A program made the position numbers and the translations under genes. 64,000 nucleotides of DNA from Colius striatus (Eukaryota > Chordata > Aves > Coliiformes > Coliidae), in NCBI RefSeq assembly GCF_028858725.1, contig NC_084759.1, forward strand, positions 87,092,944 to 87,156,943, in the 5' to 3' direction. Shown here piece after piece: positions 48,500 through 61,181 of this stretch (the first letter of the stretch is position 1; the number at the start of each line of letters is the position of its first letter). The notes beneath the pieces are model-generated. The model was not told where the DNA came from. It worked only from the letters and a program-made list of their open reading frames with translations, and did no database searches.

Positions 48500-49840
48500 C
48501 TTATCTTGCTAGGCTATTTGTCAGGCTGTGGTGGAACCTGTCCCCAAGAGCAAAAGATTAGGTAAAGGAGGTAAAAGGCCTGCATAGATGAATAAGGAGC
48601 TTCTGGAACAATTCAAATGGAAGAAGTAAGTCTATGGAGTGTGGGAAAAGGGTCTGGTCACCTGGGAAGAGTGTAAGAAGGGTGTCACATGGATGCAGGG
48701 ATGTAACAAGAAAGGCTAAAGCAAGATGGCCTCCCTCCTTGTATATCAGCAGCAAAAGGAAGACTAGGAAGAACATGAGCCCACTGCTGAAAGGTGGATG
48801 CTCTGGTGATGGAGGATACAGAAAAAGTAAAGTTACTGACTTCTTTGCTTCAGTCTTTACTGCTAAGGCTGACCCTCAAGAAGCCCAGTCCCTGGAGAAT
48901 AGAGAGAATGTTTGGAAAAAGAAGGACTTTCCTTTGGTGAAAAGGATTGGGTTAGGTATCTACTAGGCAAATTGGACACCCACAAATCCATGGGACCTGA
49001 TAGGATGCACGCATGAGTGATGAGGGAGCTGGCTGATGTTATTGCTAAGCTGCTCGTCATCATTTTTGAATGATCAGGGAGAATAGGTGAGGTGCCCGAG
49101 GACTGAAGGAAGGCCAGTGTCACTCCAGTTTTCTAAAAGGGCAAGAAAGACCTCGGAAACTACGGGTAAGTCAGCCTCATCATTCCTGGAAAGGTGATGG
49201 AACAACTCATCCAGGATGTCATCTCTAAACACACAAAGGAAAAGATGGTTGTCAGAGGGAGTCAACACAGATTCAAAAAGGAGAAATCCTGTTTGACCAA
49301 CCTGATGTAACTGCCTGGGAAGATGAGCAGAGTCCTGCACCTAGGGAGGAACAACCCCATGCACCAGTACAGGCTGAGGATTGACCTGCTGGAGAGCAGC
49401 TTTGCAGAGAGAGACCTGGGAGTCCTGGTTGGTAATAAACTAAACATGAGGCAGCAATGTGCCCTCATGGCCAAGAAGGCCAATGGCTCTTTAGCCTGGA
49501 GAAGAGAAGACTGGTAGGGGGACCTCATCAACACTTATAATAAAGGGCAGGCGTTGAGAGGATGGCGTGAATCTTTTTTTTTTCTGTAGTGCCCAGTGAC
49601 AGGACAAAGGGTAAGGGACAAAAGCTGGAACACAGGAAGTTCCACTTGAACATGAGGAAAAGCTGCTTTACTGTGAGGGTGAGGGAGCCCTGGCACAGGC
49701 TGCCCGTGAAGGGTGTGGAGTCTCTTCCTCTGGAGGTTTGACCTGATAGAGGTGAACCTGCTTTAGCAGGGGATTGGACTGGATGATCTCACAAGGTTCT
49801 TTTCAACCCTGACCATTCTGTGAGTCTGTGATTCTACCTG
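48500..49840 (+). mobile_element. CR1 LINE, long copy with internal deletion, in OTC intron 1
   Basis: Plus orientation. It starts in the ORF2 region between endonuclease and reverse transcriptase (near 48550; frame fragments KELLEQFKW, KVYGVWEKGLVTW). It passes the start of the RT domain (RKASVTPVF near 49110, GKVMEQLIQDVISKH near 49190, SCLTNLM near 49290), then jumps to [20 protein letters not shown] at about 49320 and on to the 3' UTR and tail ATTCTGTGAGTCTGTGATTC near 49830. The catalytic RT core between those points is missing, and several stops and frameshifts are present, so it is dead. Confidence 0.9.
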
Positions 49841-50711
49841 ACCCATGAATGCCCAGCCTTTCTTATAATGTCATGTATATTCTATTCTGCAGCTGTTGAT
49901 TATAGGAGTACAGGAAATAATTTTGCTAGCTCTTTAACACCTACTTCAAATTAAGAAATTGGGTATTTGGATACTACCTAACTGTTTCTAACTTTCTCGT
50001 GTTGGAGACAAGCACAGGGACAGAAACATAACATCTATAGTAAAATATGTAACTTTATTTTACTAATTATTGTAATGCTATGAAATTTGATCTTTATGGT
50101 TTGGAAATGTGCATTATTATTTTATATGATACTGCTACAAGTATTACTTAACTCACACATACAGTTTAGAGTGTACTTCACTTAAGAATCAATTTCCAGA
50201 GGCACTTTCAGAACATAAATGGTCAACATTAAACTTAAAAAAGAAATTCACTCCTTTATCTACATGACGCTACAAAGAAGTCCAGACCTTTTGCAGTTTG
50301 GGACCCTATGCAGAGATCAGACTCTGATGGTGCACATGATGATGGGAATCTTTGTAGTGGTTTGTGTTTAGCTTAGTGGTGGATCCTCTGGCAGTCTGCA
50401 TAATCTCTGAAGCACATTGCCCTAATATAGTTCAGCATATATTGAGTTCCAGCAATATTAATCTGCAGGGCAACTGCATGGTCTACTTCTTTATATAGAC
50501 TCTGTGTTTCTACTGTTGCATGTAATCCTTTTCACTATGAAAAAAAAGTCTTCTTAGTGGTGGTAGTGGTAAAATGTGTATCTAAAGCACTTTAAGATGA
50601 CCAGAAGGAAAACATACAGCATTTAGATATCTTCAGTTAAGAAAAAGGTTCTGCTACATGATTTGAAAAGTCATGCAATTTGTGCTGTGATATGAAACTA
50701 ACAGTAATAAT

Positions 50712-51065
50712 CATAGAATCATTTCAGATAGAAAAGACCTGTAAGATCACTGAGTCCAACCACTAATCTAGCACTGTCTAGCCCACCACTAAACCATGTT
50801 GCTAAGCACCTCAGCTACATGCCTTTTAAATATCTCCAGGCATGGTGACTCCCCCTGGGCAACCTGTTCTGGTGTCTAACAGCCTTCTCAGTGAAAAAGT
50901 TTGTCCTAATATCCAATGTAAACATCCCCTGCTGCTAGTTGATGCCATTTCCTCTTGTCCTATTACTTGTTACCTGGGAGCAGAGATCAACCTCACTACA
51001 ACAGAGACCACCTCACTCCAACCCCCTTTCAGCTCAAAGATGAGCTTGAGGGAAGCCTACTTGAA
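50712..51065 (-). mobile_element. CR1 LINE fragment, 3' end, in OTC intron 1
   Basis: Complement of a CR1 3' end: ATCATAGAATCATTTCAG at the left, then TCCAACCACTAATCTAGCAC and CCTCTTGTCCTATTACTTG. It belongs to the CR1 subgroup with this longer 3' UTR, distinct from the copy at 48500. Confidence 0.88.
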
Positions 51066-52025
51066 AATACAAAAGCAGTAGCTGCACTCAGTCCATTTAT
51101 TTGCATTGTTTTAGTTTCCATTCCATCTGATCAGTCTAGAAACGGTGCCTTTAATTAAAAAGATGTGTTTAGCTTGTATCCATCCAAACCTTAGCAAGAG
51201 TATAGGCTGTGTTATGCTGAGAGCAGTGCCAGAGAAGAGGCTAAGCTGCTGCTCTCTCTTATTAATCTTAAGCCTGTGGAAACACAGGCCTGGACATGGC
51301 TTTCAGTAAGACATCTTGTCTAAGCTATATGAAATTCAGTCATGTGACTTTTGTGGGTTTCAACATCCAATTTCATGTGATTCTGAAGTTGTAAATCTGG
51401 CTGGAAGAGTATACTGCACATGCCCAGAACACCTCTTGTGTGATGGAAGGACCAGAGCACATGGCTATTTTGTTGTTGGGGTTTTTCAACCTTTCCACAG
51501 TGTAATCAGGAGATTTTATTTCATTTCTAGAAATGCCATCGTTTTTATCAGTGGGTGTGGAACATAACAAGTGTCTATTCATCCACAAAGCACAAGGGAA
51601 GAAGAAAGAGCACCAAGATCTGTTCCTCATAGTCTGTGCCCCAAAAGGGCAGCTTTGCAGTCTACCTGTAAGCCCTTTCAGCAAACCCTGAATGGCTTTA
51701 CGCATTAAAGCTTATTTGATTAGGCAGCATACAGTCAAGTCATACGCATATCAAAAGGCAAAAGAAACTACATCTAATGTATGGTTTCTGATAGAATTTG
51801 AGACACTGTTGTGGTGGTAATCAGTATAATGTACATAGTGGCATTTTGTTCTGTCTGACAGTATGAGTTATTTAAACTAAGTACCACAGTCCATAAAGCT
51901 GATCCAGCTGGGTCAAATGAAGGGAGTGGGACAGATTTCAGCTGCTTGCTCATTGGCTTTAGCAGGATTGTAAATTAGTGTTGAATGACAAAAAGCCTGT
52001 ATTTTTTTTTGCTCTTCTGATACAG

Positions 52026-52164
52026 GTGTAGGCCACCAGCTCAAACGAGTGTTCACCTGAAGGGTCGTGACTTCCTTACTCTGCAGAACTACACAGCAGA
52101 TGAGCTGAAGTATTTGCTGTGGATGGCCTCAGATTTGAAACAAAGGATAAAGCACAGAGGAGAG
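52026..52164 (+). CDS. OTC: OTC exon 2
   Basis: 139 nt, in phase 2, out phase 0; acceptor CTGATACAG, donor GAG|GTAAAA. The translation CRPPAQTSVHLKGRDFLTLQ and TADELKYLLWMASDLKQRIK matches human [20 protein letters not shown] and [20 protein letters not shown] without gaps. It includes the region around residue 32 where the human leader is cleaved, and the first helix of the carbamoyl-phosphate domain. Confidence 0.98.
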
Positions 52165-52741
52165 GTAAAATGCTTTAACTGTCATTTAGGTCACTTAGAT
52201 GTTGAAATAAATACTATTCTGAAGATCATTGGGAATAAGCCATTCAGCTCTCTTGTCCTAAACAACTTCACCTGAACTCTTAAATGCTGTAAATCATGTG
52301 CTATAAATCAAAAAGCCTTCCTTCCAGAGGTATTGTTTAAATACATCAGAGCTTACTGCAAGGGGAAAGGTTAAACGGTTTTGCACAAGTAACTCTCTCT
52401 CTTGTTGGCTAACCCCATTCATTGGTGTACAGGCAGCACTAAGTGTGGGAGATGGAAAACACTTCCCTGGATGGGATTGAATTAGTATCAGAGTTCTCCT
52501 TAATGCTAGCTCAAATTGAGTGCCAAATGCAGTTGGTTTTTTTTGCCCCTAGAATTGCTTCTTTCTCTTCAACCTTTCTACTTCTAATAAATACCTTGAA
52601 GAGCAAGAAAACAAAGCAAAGTTTAAAGTACCCGAGCTCTGTAAGTTCTCTAATGCTGAATTTAAAATGTGAAAGAGTATTTCACACTGTAAAGTGTATA
52701 GTGACTATAAAATCAAAATGCCTTCAATTTTCATGTTCCAG
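52165..52741 (+). other. OTC intron 2: nothing recognised
   Basis: 577 bp, no repeat family or RNA recognised. A 111-codon open frame (52443-52778) spans the end of it and exon 3 in a different frame from OTC and is not a gene. Confidence 0.7.
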
Positions 52742-52823
52742 TATTTGCCTTTGTTGGAAGGAAAATCATTGGCCATGATTTTTGAGAAGAGAAGCACAAG
52801 AACAAGATTATCTGCAGAAACAG
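52742..52823 (+). CDS. OTC: OTC exon 3 (carbamoyl-phosphate motif)
   Basis: 82 nt, in phase 0, out phase 1; acceptor CATGTTCCAG, donor ACAG|GTAGGT. The translation [20 protein letters not shown] continues TRLSAET. It contains STRTR at residues 90-94, the signature that binds carbamoyl phosphate in all transcarbamylases, in the same numbering as human. All catalytic residues in this exon are present. Confidence 0.98.
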
Positions 52824-53649
52824 GTAGGTCTGAGCAATGGCACAGTCAGATTTTACATGAAATTGTATATTGGGAGTATATACTGAAAACCACAGCCTAA
52901 CTTTGTGTTTAGCAATTTCTATTTGGGAGAAACCTAAAGTTTGGAAGTAAAAATAGGAAAAGCATACTAGCTAATTGTGTTTCACCTTGCATGTTAATGT
53001 CATAAGCACATCACAGTGGTCATTGAAATTTTGCCAGATGATTTCAAAACATGATCAGAAATAAAGTAACAGAGCATTTCTTCTTGTCAGTTTTACTGGC
53101 AAGATACATATTTCCTAACATAATTTTACTAAGCGTCACGAATTTAATTCTGTGCAAACTCTAATAAATATTTTTCTCATGTATTATGCATTACTGTTGC
53201 CATATTTCAGAGTATATATTTAGGCTGGGAATCATAGTAATGCCTTGATATAAATTAGAGTAAAAAAAATTAAGATGACTACCTACAAGGGAAGATAACT
53301 TGTTGGAGACTCCAGGGTATAAGCCTAATCAGATCAGGCACTGGAACATTATTCTTTTAGGATACAGTCCTTTAAACACTGAAACACATACATACCTTTA
53401 TTTACATGGTATTTCTTCTGAAGTCAATGGGAGGGCTGAAATAAATCATTCATGTGCTTGTGTGTCAGCAAGGAGTAACTATGAATTGCTAATGCATCAA
53501 GGAAGGAGAAGCTTGCCCTCTCATTTTTAAGTTGATCCAGCATTCCTCAGGCTGACTTCTCCTTAGTGAAGAGACATGAACCTTGTTGAGTATTCACATT
53601 TCTTTACAAAGTGTGAGGAATAAAGTAAAAATAATGGGAGGAAAAAGCA

Positions 53650-54660
53650 GTTATATTAACTGCAAGCATTTCTGAACCTGCCTTTGTATGCTCTGGCACC
53701 AGCCATTGTCATAGTTTTGTCCCAGATGGGAACAAAGAACCACCAGCAGCCACTTAGCTCATTCCTCCTCCTCCCAGCAGTGCCAGATGGGAAAAAGAAA
53801 AGTAACTGAGGGCTTTTGGAAAATGCATAAGGACAGGGTGGGCTCACTCACCACTTATGGTCCTGGGCAAAGCTCACAAGGCTACTTGACTTTGGGAAGA
53901 AAAGAAAACTTAATCCACCACCAACTAAACCCATAACAAACAGAAAACACCACCGAGTAAGACAATGATGAAGAGCACCACCAGCCCTTTAAGACCACCT
54001 TCCTCCTATCCCTCCCCTTTTCCTGGGCTCAAGCACCCTATACAGATATCTTCACATCCTCCCCCTCCAAGTGGTACAGAAGGCAGGGAATGGGGGATGT
54101 AGTCAGTCCTGTTCCAAAGGCTCCTGCCCCTTGTCTTGCCTCAGGGCAGACAGGCTCCTTCAGCATGAGGTCTCTCACAGTCTGAGCTGCTCTGATGTGT
54201 GTTCATCCTGAGGGCTGCAGCTCCTCTCCTGTGTGGGTCTCTGCAGCCCACAGGCTCTCCAGCACGGCCTGTGCCATGGCCACCTCCTCACACGGTCTCT
54301 TGCTCAGCCAGGCACAATCACCTCCACTCCTGTGGCATCAGGTCCTTATTCATAATTGCTCCCTCTGGCACAAGGTCCTTGCAGGGCTGTTGGTAACTAT
54401 CAGTCCTGCCATTGCCCTCCATGGGCTGCAGGGGAGTCTCCGGTCTGGCACTCCTCCTTCCCTTCTTCACTGACTGCAGAGGTCACCTCCTCTTGCACAT
54501 TGCAGATTTTTCTTAAATACTGATGGCAGAGGTGGGTCCACCTCAGAGCTGGAGAATGTTTCAAGAAGAGTTTGCAGGGGCCACCACTGCAGACACCTTC
54601 CCCTGTTACCAACCAAAAAGGAGCTCCACACAAACCCATCACAACCATTTACCTGCTGAT
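53650..54660 (-). mobile_element. Old GC-rich avian interspersed repeat, probably LTR-derived
   Basis: A 1-kb block clearly richer in C than its surroundings, with words such as CCATGGGCTGCAGGGGAGTC and CTTCCCTTCTTCACTGAC, repeated CTGCAGC...CACAGG phrases and GAATGGGGGATGTAGTCAG. I know these phrases from a repeat seen many times in bird genomes that I believe to be LTR-derived. On the minus strand it would end in an AT-rich part with a TTAATC..GTTTTC stretch near 53910. Edges, family and orientation are uncertain; no coding part is seen. Confidence 0.45.
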
Positions 54661-55618
54661 CCTGCTCTTTAAGTAGACTTGTTATTGCATTCTGTTTTCT
54701 CCAGATATGCAGCGCTTACAAATGGGTTTCTCTTGTGCATTCCTTCTCTGTGAAGACCACCCACCTTTTCATTCCACAGTTTTTAGTCTAGAATTTTTAG
54801 TTTTCTGGTTGCTTGTCATACTGCTACATGGGCAGGTGATGACAAATTCTCTGCATCTATTTCTATTCCCTGCTTCTGTTTTCAGAGGGAAGCACTATTT
54901 AGTCCTTGGCTCTTGAAGGCTTGTGGAAGATTCAAATGAATTAAGGATGGGAGTTAATACACATACCTTCATCCAGGAGTGATTAAGCTCCATGAAATAA
55001 AACCATTTTATTTCTGAGAACTTCCACAAGGGAGTTTAATGCAGTTTAACTTCTGTGCATTAACTTCACACCTTCAGTTAATTGGTCTTAAGTCCCCTAA
55101 GACTTTGTTTCAAAAGCAGACTCAAGTTTTTTTTCATGTGGAAACTATGTATCTCAGCTGCTTTTTAACATACATGACTTCTCCCATGAAATTTGTAACT
55201 CAAAACAAATGTGAATTCACATGGATTCCTTTTAACTAAATAAGCCAATTTAATGCAATTTTTCTAATGTCCAGGGAAAGTGGACATTGAAGTGGATTTG
55301 AATGTTTATTTATAAAATACATGAGTCATCTCAAACAGAATTTCCCACAAGTTGCACCTTCAATATCTTGAAAGCGATCCCTTGAGGGACAAGGTTGTGG
55401 TCATGAGGTTAATGTAAACAAACTTTGATCTCTTAGAAACAACTAGATGAAAATCAACAGATTTCATTATGAAGTTGAGGAGACCTGGAAAACACTGATT
55501 ACAAAATCTGCCCTGTGCAGTGTCTAGGAGATTGTTGCCATGTATCAACACTATGGAACACTTTTCAGAAGTCCTGCTATCTCTATGCCTATAAAGAAAA
55601 CCATTACTGAAAGTTAAA

Positions 55619-56755
55619 CAGAATCGCAGAATGGTTGAGATTGGAAGGAACCTCTGAAGGCCATTTGGTCCAAACTCCCTGCTCAAGCAGGGTCATCTAG
55701 AGCCAGTTGCCCAGGACTGTGTCCAGAAGGCTTTTGAATAGCTCCAAGGGTGGAGACTCCACAACCTTCTTGGGCAACCTATGCCAGTGCCCAATCACCT
55801 TTTCAGGAAAAAAGTGTTCTGATATTCAGAGGGAGTCCCCCATGTTTCATTTTGCACACACTGCACCACTGAAAAGCACCTGGCTCTGTCCTCTTTGCAC
55901 CCTCCCTTCAGCTACTTACATAAATTAGTAAGATTCCCTCTGAGACTTCTCTAGGATATGCAGTCTCAGCTCTCTGAGCCTTTCTTTATATGAAAGATAT
56001 TCCAGTCCTTTAGTTATCTTTGAGGCCCTTTGTTAACATGGACATGCTGACTCTCTCCAGTATGTCCATGTCTTTCATGCTGAGGAGCCCAGAACTGGAC
56101 ACTCTAGGCATGGCTTCACCAGCGTTGAATAAAAGGAAAGGATTACTTCCCTCCATTTGCTGGCAATAGTATTGGATGGAATTGTTCTTCCTCAGTGCAG
56201 GACTTTGCATTTGTTGAGAGTACACTCTGCCTCATCATCCAGATCATTTGATGAAGATGGACTGGATCCAGTGTTGATCCCTGGAGTACACCACTCATTA
56301 CTGGCCTCCAGATAGATTTTGTGACACTGATCAACATCCTCTGGGCCACAATGTTCAGCCAGTTCTCAACTCACCTCACTGTCTGCTCGTCCAACCCATA
56401 CATCAACAACTCGCCTACAATGATCTTATGGGAGATAGTGTCAAGGGCCATAAAGAAGTCCATCCAGATAGATAATACCCACTGCTCTTCCCTCATCTGC
56501 AGGGTCAGTCTTTTCATCATAGAAGTTTATCAAGTTGGTCACACATGACTTCTCCATGAAGCCATGCTGACTACTCCTGATGATTTTCATATTCATAATC
56601 TACTTGGAAATAATGTTCAGGATTAGCTGCTCCATTATCTTTCTAGGAATCAAGGTGAGACTGACTGCCCTATAATTGTCTGGGTCCTCTGTGCCTTTCT
56701 TGAAGGTATAGGTGAAATTTGCTTTCCTCCAGTCTTTGAGCATTTCTCCTAGTCA
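55619..56755 (-). mobile_element. CR1 LINE, 1.1 kb relic, in OTC intron 3
   Basis: Minus orientation, 3' end at the left (AGAATCGCAGAATGGTTGAG is the complement of the tail). Reading from the right on the minus strand: reverse-transcriptase pieces (region near 56640 corresponding to the GKVMEQLI block; VTKSIWRPVMSGVLQGSTLD near 56300), then a deletion close to 56230, and ORF2 C-terminus with ERV..LTKGL near 56010 and the 3' UTR. Stops and frameshifts throughout. More diverged than the copy at 48500. Confidence 0.88.
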
Positions 56756-59700
56756 CCAATATTGATTAGAAGTTATCAAAACATTAATTTAGAATGTACT
56801 GTAAGAGAACAGTAGACATTTATGACTTTTGCAGCATATTTTGCCTACAGACTGTTTTATTCCTGTGATGTTGCAACTGTATGTGCATAATATACATCTC
56901 CTTGTGGTATAATTCATTGCCCTTTTACTCTCTTGAACAAATATTTCTGAAATCTATATTATTTTACCTTTTCTAAGGTAGTAGTGGTGTTGTAAGTTTA
57001 ATGAAGAACTACAAGTAACTTCCATGGGGTTTTGGCAAAATAGATGCAGTGTTTTGAAGCCTACTGGATTTATTGCTATCACAGGCTATTATATTGGAAA
57101 ATGTGACATCTCTGCTATTATACTGGAGCACGTTATCTGTTTGCAGTCAGAATCTCATACCCATTCTGCATAAAATCTTGCGTACTTTTTGAAAACAAAG
57201 GTATTCCACATGGTCATATATTACTTGTAAAATAAACATCCTCAGGCATGGCATAAAGGTGAATGCCCTGGTTTTGTTACAGCTTTGATGTAAAATATTG
57301 TGATTGTCACTGTTGCTCTTAAAATATACAGCTGCATTTACGTTTTAGTGAACAAGTCATAAAGAAATCCAACCATGTCACAGACACTGAATGCAGATAA
57401 TACGTCACAGGGTAGAAATAGAGAGGAAATTATACAGATGGAAAAGCTCTGTATACAGTCTTTTGTTGTGCACAGGAATATACAAGGTCTTTAGAGGTTC
57501 ACAGCCACTGGCTTTAGTGGAATTACTCCCAACTCCTCTTACAAAGCAAGGTGAGAGGCACATGATGTCCATATCTGGAGACTACTGCATGCAGTCACAT
57601 GCATCACTTCATTCTAGCGTAGTGGGGATGGTATTACATGGCATGAACACAGTTTTTGTTTTTTGTTGGAATGGCTAGTATTATTTAGCTTGGCCATGTT
57701 ACAAAGAGGGAGAGAGGAGTCTTAGCTTACTGTCCACTTAGAGGGGTAGATTTAAAAAACTATTTATCAGTTTTTAGGCTTCTGCTTCACGAATGTCCCT
57801 GTAGTTGCTAGAAGAGTTCTTTGTTATTGGTCCAAACTGAAAAATACTTTCTAGATTCCCAGCAGGCAGTGAGGAAACTGACAAATACAAACCCAGATGT
57901 CTTGAAATATAAAAAAAGATCCATCCTTTGAGTCTGAGAAGATGGCTGTGTATGTCTCCTGGTGATGGCAGGGAAGCCCTACAACTGTGTATCCAATGTG
58001 TGAACTAGAGGATTTGCTTTGGCCCACTTACCCAGTGTAGCATGGACGGGCTGGAATGGAGATCTAACCTATGTCTGTGCAACCATCAGTACTTGTGTCC
58101 TGCATGACATAGTTTGCATAAATGGTCCTAATAATGTGCCACAGCCCAAGGCATAAAACTGTTTGGTTTTCAAAACTAACAGTAATGAGAAGTGTGGACA
58201 TCAGATAATTATTCTGGCTCTGCAATATGAACATTTAACAGTTTGTTGAAGATACCAGGATTCATTTAGACACTTAGCATGTGGCTTTGGATATGACCAG
58301 CTTGTGATAATGAAGAGGATTAGATCTTCCAGTTTAACATGGCACTCCAGTGTGTGTTTATTTGCTGAATTGGTGCCTGCATATCTTCAAAAGTCACAGT
58401 CTTTTTTTTTCCTTTCTACTAATAGTCTGGATGAAAGAAACTGAAGCAAAGATTCTGTCCCTGCAACTATATACAAAGCTAGAGCACAGAGCTCCTGTAT
58501 TTCCAGATGGAAACTTTTGCATGGAAATATGTTCCCGGGCCCTGCACAGATGGCCAGTTCACAAGCAGAAAGTCCAACACATTAAGACTCTGCTATGTAC
58601 ACACACCCAGGTGGGAGCTCCCACTGGGCTGCCTGACGTCTGGCAGTTCTGAATAAATGGCCAGATTCAGATTTTTCTCTACCTGGGCATCATTTATAAA
58701 AAAAGAGAACATGTCCATGGGAGCCTGCCTGGACTGTGAAACATCTGCCAAAGTGTAAGCATTTAAAAGCCTAAAATGCAGAGCTGTTGTATTGTGTGAA
58801 ACTTGTTGGGGATAAATCACTGACATAATTGTATATGACTTCAAATAAATACCACAAGGAGATGGACAGGAAAAAAGTTACTACAAACAACATTTCATCC
58901 TTGAGATCTTGACTTAAAAACTTGCATTGGAAGATAGGCTGTCTGCACTGTCTAGGCAACAGTTTGCTTACACATTCCCATAAATGAACTGTTTGTGTCT
59001 GAGCTGCAGAGAGGAGGTGAAAATATTTGAGGAAACTGAGACATTTTTCTTGCCTTAATACAAAAATGCTTCTGAGTAACCAAGAAAGAAGGACAAAGCA
59101 ACTAAAAAATGTATAATGCTTTTCTAACAGCAAAAGGTAATAGTGGAATAAGTGATGCTTCATTCTTACAAGTTTGCTGTGTCTTATGCTAACCTCATTG
59201 AAATTTGGAGCAACCCTTACTGATGATAAAGGAAAAGTAAAATCAGGCTGATTCAACATAATGAGTGTACACAGGCTGGATGGAGCAGAGATTTGCTAAT
59301 CGGATGGGGTCTGAAGCATCACTAGTTTTAATCTGGCTTTTGAGGAAATTGAGGTAGTCAAAAGGCAAGGATGTGCCAATATTTATTTTTATCTATTGCA
59401 TTTTAAAGTCTAGAGGCTGGCTGAACTGATGCAAAATAGAAGTTCTCACCTCAACCCTGCTGCCCGCATGGGATGGAAGTTCATAAAGGCTGTTCTGTAT
59501 TAGGGCCTCAGTTGTGGGGTCCAGGCCTACCGCACGAACCTAGTTGTTTGGTTTTATCTGTGAAAGGTTCCAGTGTTCACTCGTGGTTTAATCCTATGTT
59601 GAGGAGTAGCCGTGGGATCAATCTTTTAATCTTTGACAAGCCTGTCCAAACATCACGTTGAAGCTTCGGGCCCGGCGATGTCTGCAGTGCCATCTAATGG

Positions 59701-61093
59701 CTACAGTCAGCCCAAGCAGCTTTTAACCTTTCTTTTTCGCAACACGAAGTCTGTTAGCAACTCCAGAAGAGCTCAGTTCAGTAGAGGGAGGCCTCTGCTC
59801 TTCTGTGCTTGTATGCAACCTTTCTCTTCCTGGCAATAAAAATAAGATGGGCTTCCTTCTAGATTTTTGTCACAATAAAAGGGTCACTCCACCGCAGTGT
59901 TGTCTCTACAAGGTTTGTTTGCTCACACTGAGATTCTCTGGAAATTTCCTCCATCATGGATATTAGGGACAGGGTAAGACCTCCGTAACAATTTATCTAC
60001 TAGAAGGGAGATGTTCTTCTGAGGAAAATATTTCCTAGGATTCAGAATATACCTTACAGGCCTATCTACAGTCCAGTTTAAATCCTATGCTTTGCACGTC
60101 CCCAGCTGGAGGATCCTGTGTCCTGAACTAAACCATTTGAGACAGTTCATAAAACAGCCCCCTCAGGCCCCATTCTCCCAATATGTGAGCTCTACAGTGA
60201 GATTCAGTGGAGGGAGGCTTTAGGCTTAAACCAGGCAAAGGCAGGGAGACTCAAGTGTTGGTGAATAAAAGCAGTTTTCCCCCATCTGTGTCAGCGGGTT
60301 GATTCTGGTAGTTTTCTAACAGATGCAACAGAAATAAGACTGGACAGAACCTGAGAGTTGCCCTTAACATGTAACTTCTCTTCTCCAAACTACTGTCCAG
60401 ACACCTTTTAAGTTCCCCAAAGTCTTTTATACTCTTAAATGGTGCTCAAATCTTTCCATGGTTTCCTGTTCAGATTTAGTTCTTCAGATCTATTTTATTT
60501 AGTTTCTTGGGTCACCTTGTAAATTCTTAACTATGGCAGGATGGAGGGGTGCTGGCAGTGCCCAAGATCTTTCCCTTCCTCCCTGTCACATTTTAATTTT
60601 TAAGGCACTTGATTACTTGTGACCAAACTCAAGTTTGTTATAGTGTACAAGGAGACAGGGTTTTCTGAGTGGCTCTACTTGAAGTTTCTTGCAAGGATGT
60701 GGAATTACACCTAGTGACTCAGCTGGCCCTTCTAGGAGGCTGAGTCCCTTGAAGTAGAAATTCAGCACCATGAATGGATTACCTAACTTTTAACAGGGAG
60801 CCACATTGATGCTTTCTGCAATATGTAGCCTTGCAGCTTGAATGACTGTTCCTATGGACACAGACCAGAACCCATGCCTAAGGATTTCAGCAAAGCATCA
60901 CATTTGAGTGGTTTTATTCCAAAATACATTTATGTCTTGTGTGTCAGACATTAAATGCTTGAAAAATTTGGATGCCCTGCTGAGTTTTACTTTTATTGCT
61001 CTAGATGTCTTTCACATTAAGAAGATTTTGAATTTTAGCTGTAAATAGGAGATGCTGTTGTTTAATTTCTTTTTTTATTTGTCTTCACGGTAG

Positions 61094-61181
61094 GATTTGC
61101 TCTCCTTGGAGGACATCCTTCCTTCCTTACAACACAAGACATACATCTAGGAACTAATGAGAGTCTCACAGACACAGCAAG
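61094..61181 (+). CDS. OTC: OTC exon 4
   Basis: 88 nt, in phase 1, out phase 2; acceptor TTCACGGTAG, donor AAG|GTTGGT. Together with the last base of exon 3 it encodes [20 protein letters not shown] and [10 protein letters not shown]. His117 and the SLTDTAR segment agree with human; residue 109 is Ser where human has Cys. The last codon (R129) is split across the intron as in human. The donor is weak (GTTGGT), with GTAAAA five bases later as an alternative that would break the frame. Confidence 0.97.

Larger units (their letters stand above)
46690..52025 (+). other. OTC intron 1 (5.3 kb)
   Basis: Contains a poly-T run (47117-47134), a doubtful CR1 remnant (48090-48260), a long CR1 (48500-49840) and a CR1 end (50712-51065). 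No exon or RNA gene was recognised. Confidence 0.7.
52824..61093 (+). other. OTC intron 3 (8.3 kb)
   Basis: Contains a GC-rich LTR-like repeat (53650-54660) and a long CR1 relic (55619-56755). The remainder, including 57000-61000, shows no recognised gene; a 162-codon hydrophobic open frame on the minus strand (58771-59259) has no family resemblance. I recall a report of a repetitive motif in intron 3 of chicken OTC affecting enzyme activity, which makes the repeats here worth comparing. Confidence 0.65.

Noticed and set aside
51316..51705. Overlapping frames (83 codons plus, 110 codons minus) in OTC intron 1
   Set aside because: No similarity to OTC or another family, and inside a well-bounded intron.
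58771..59259. 162-codon hydrophobic minus-strand frame in OTC intron 3
   Set aside because: No recognisable family, no splice or codon-bias support; AT-rich antisense frames often look hydrophobic.
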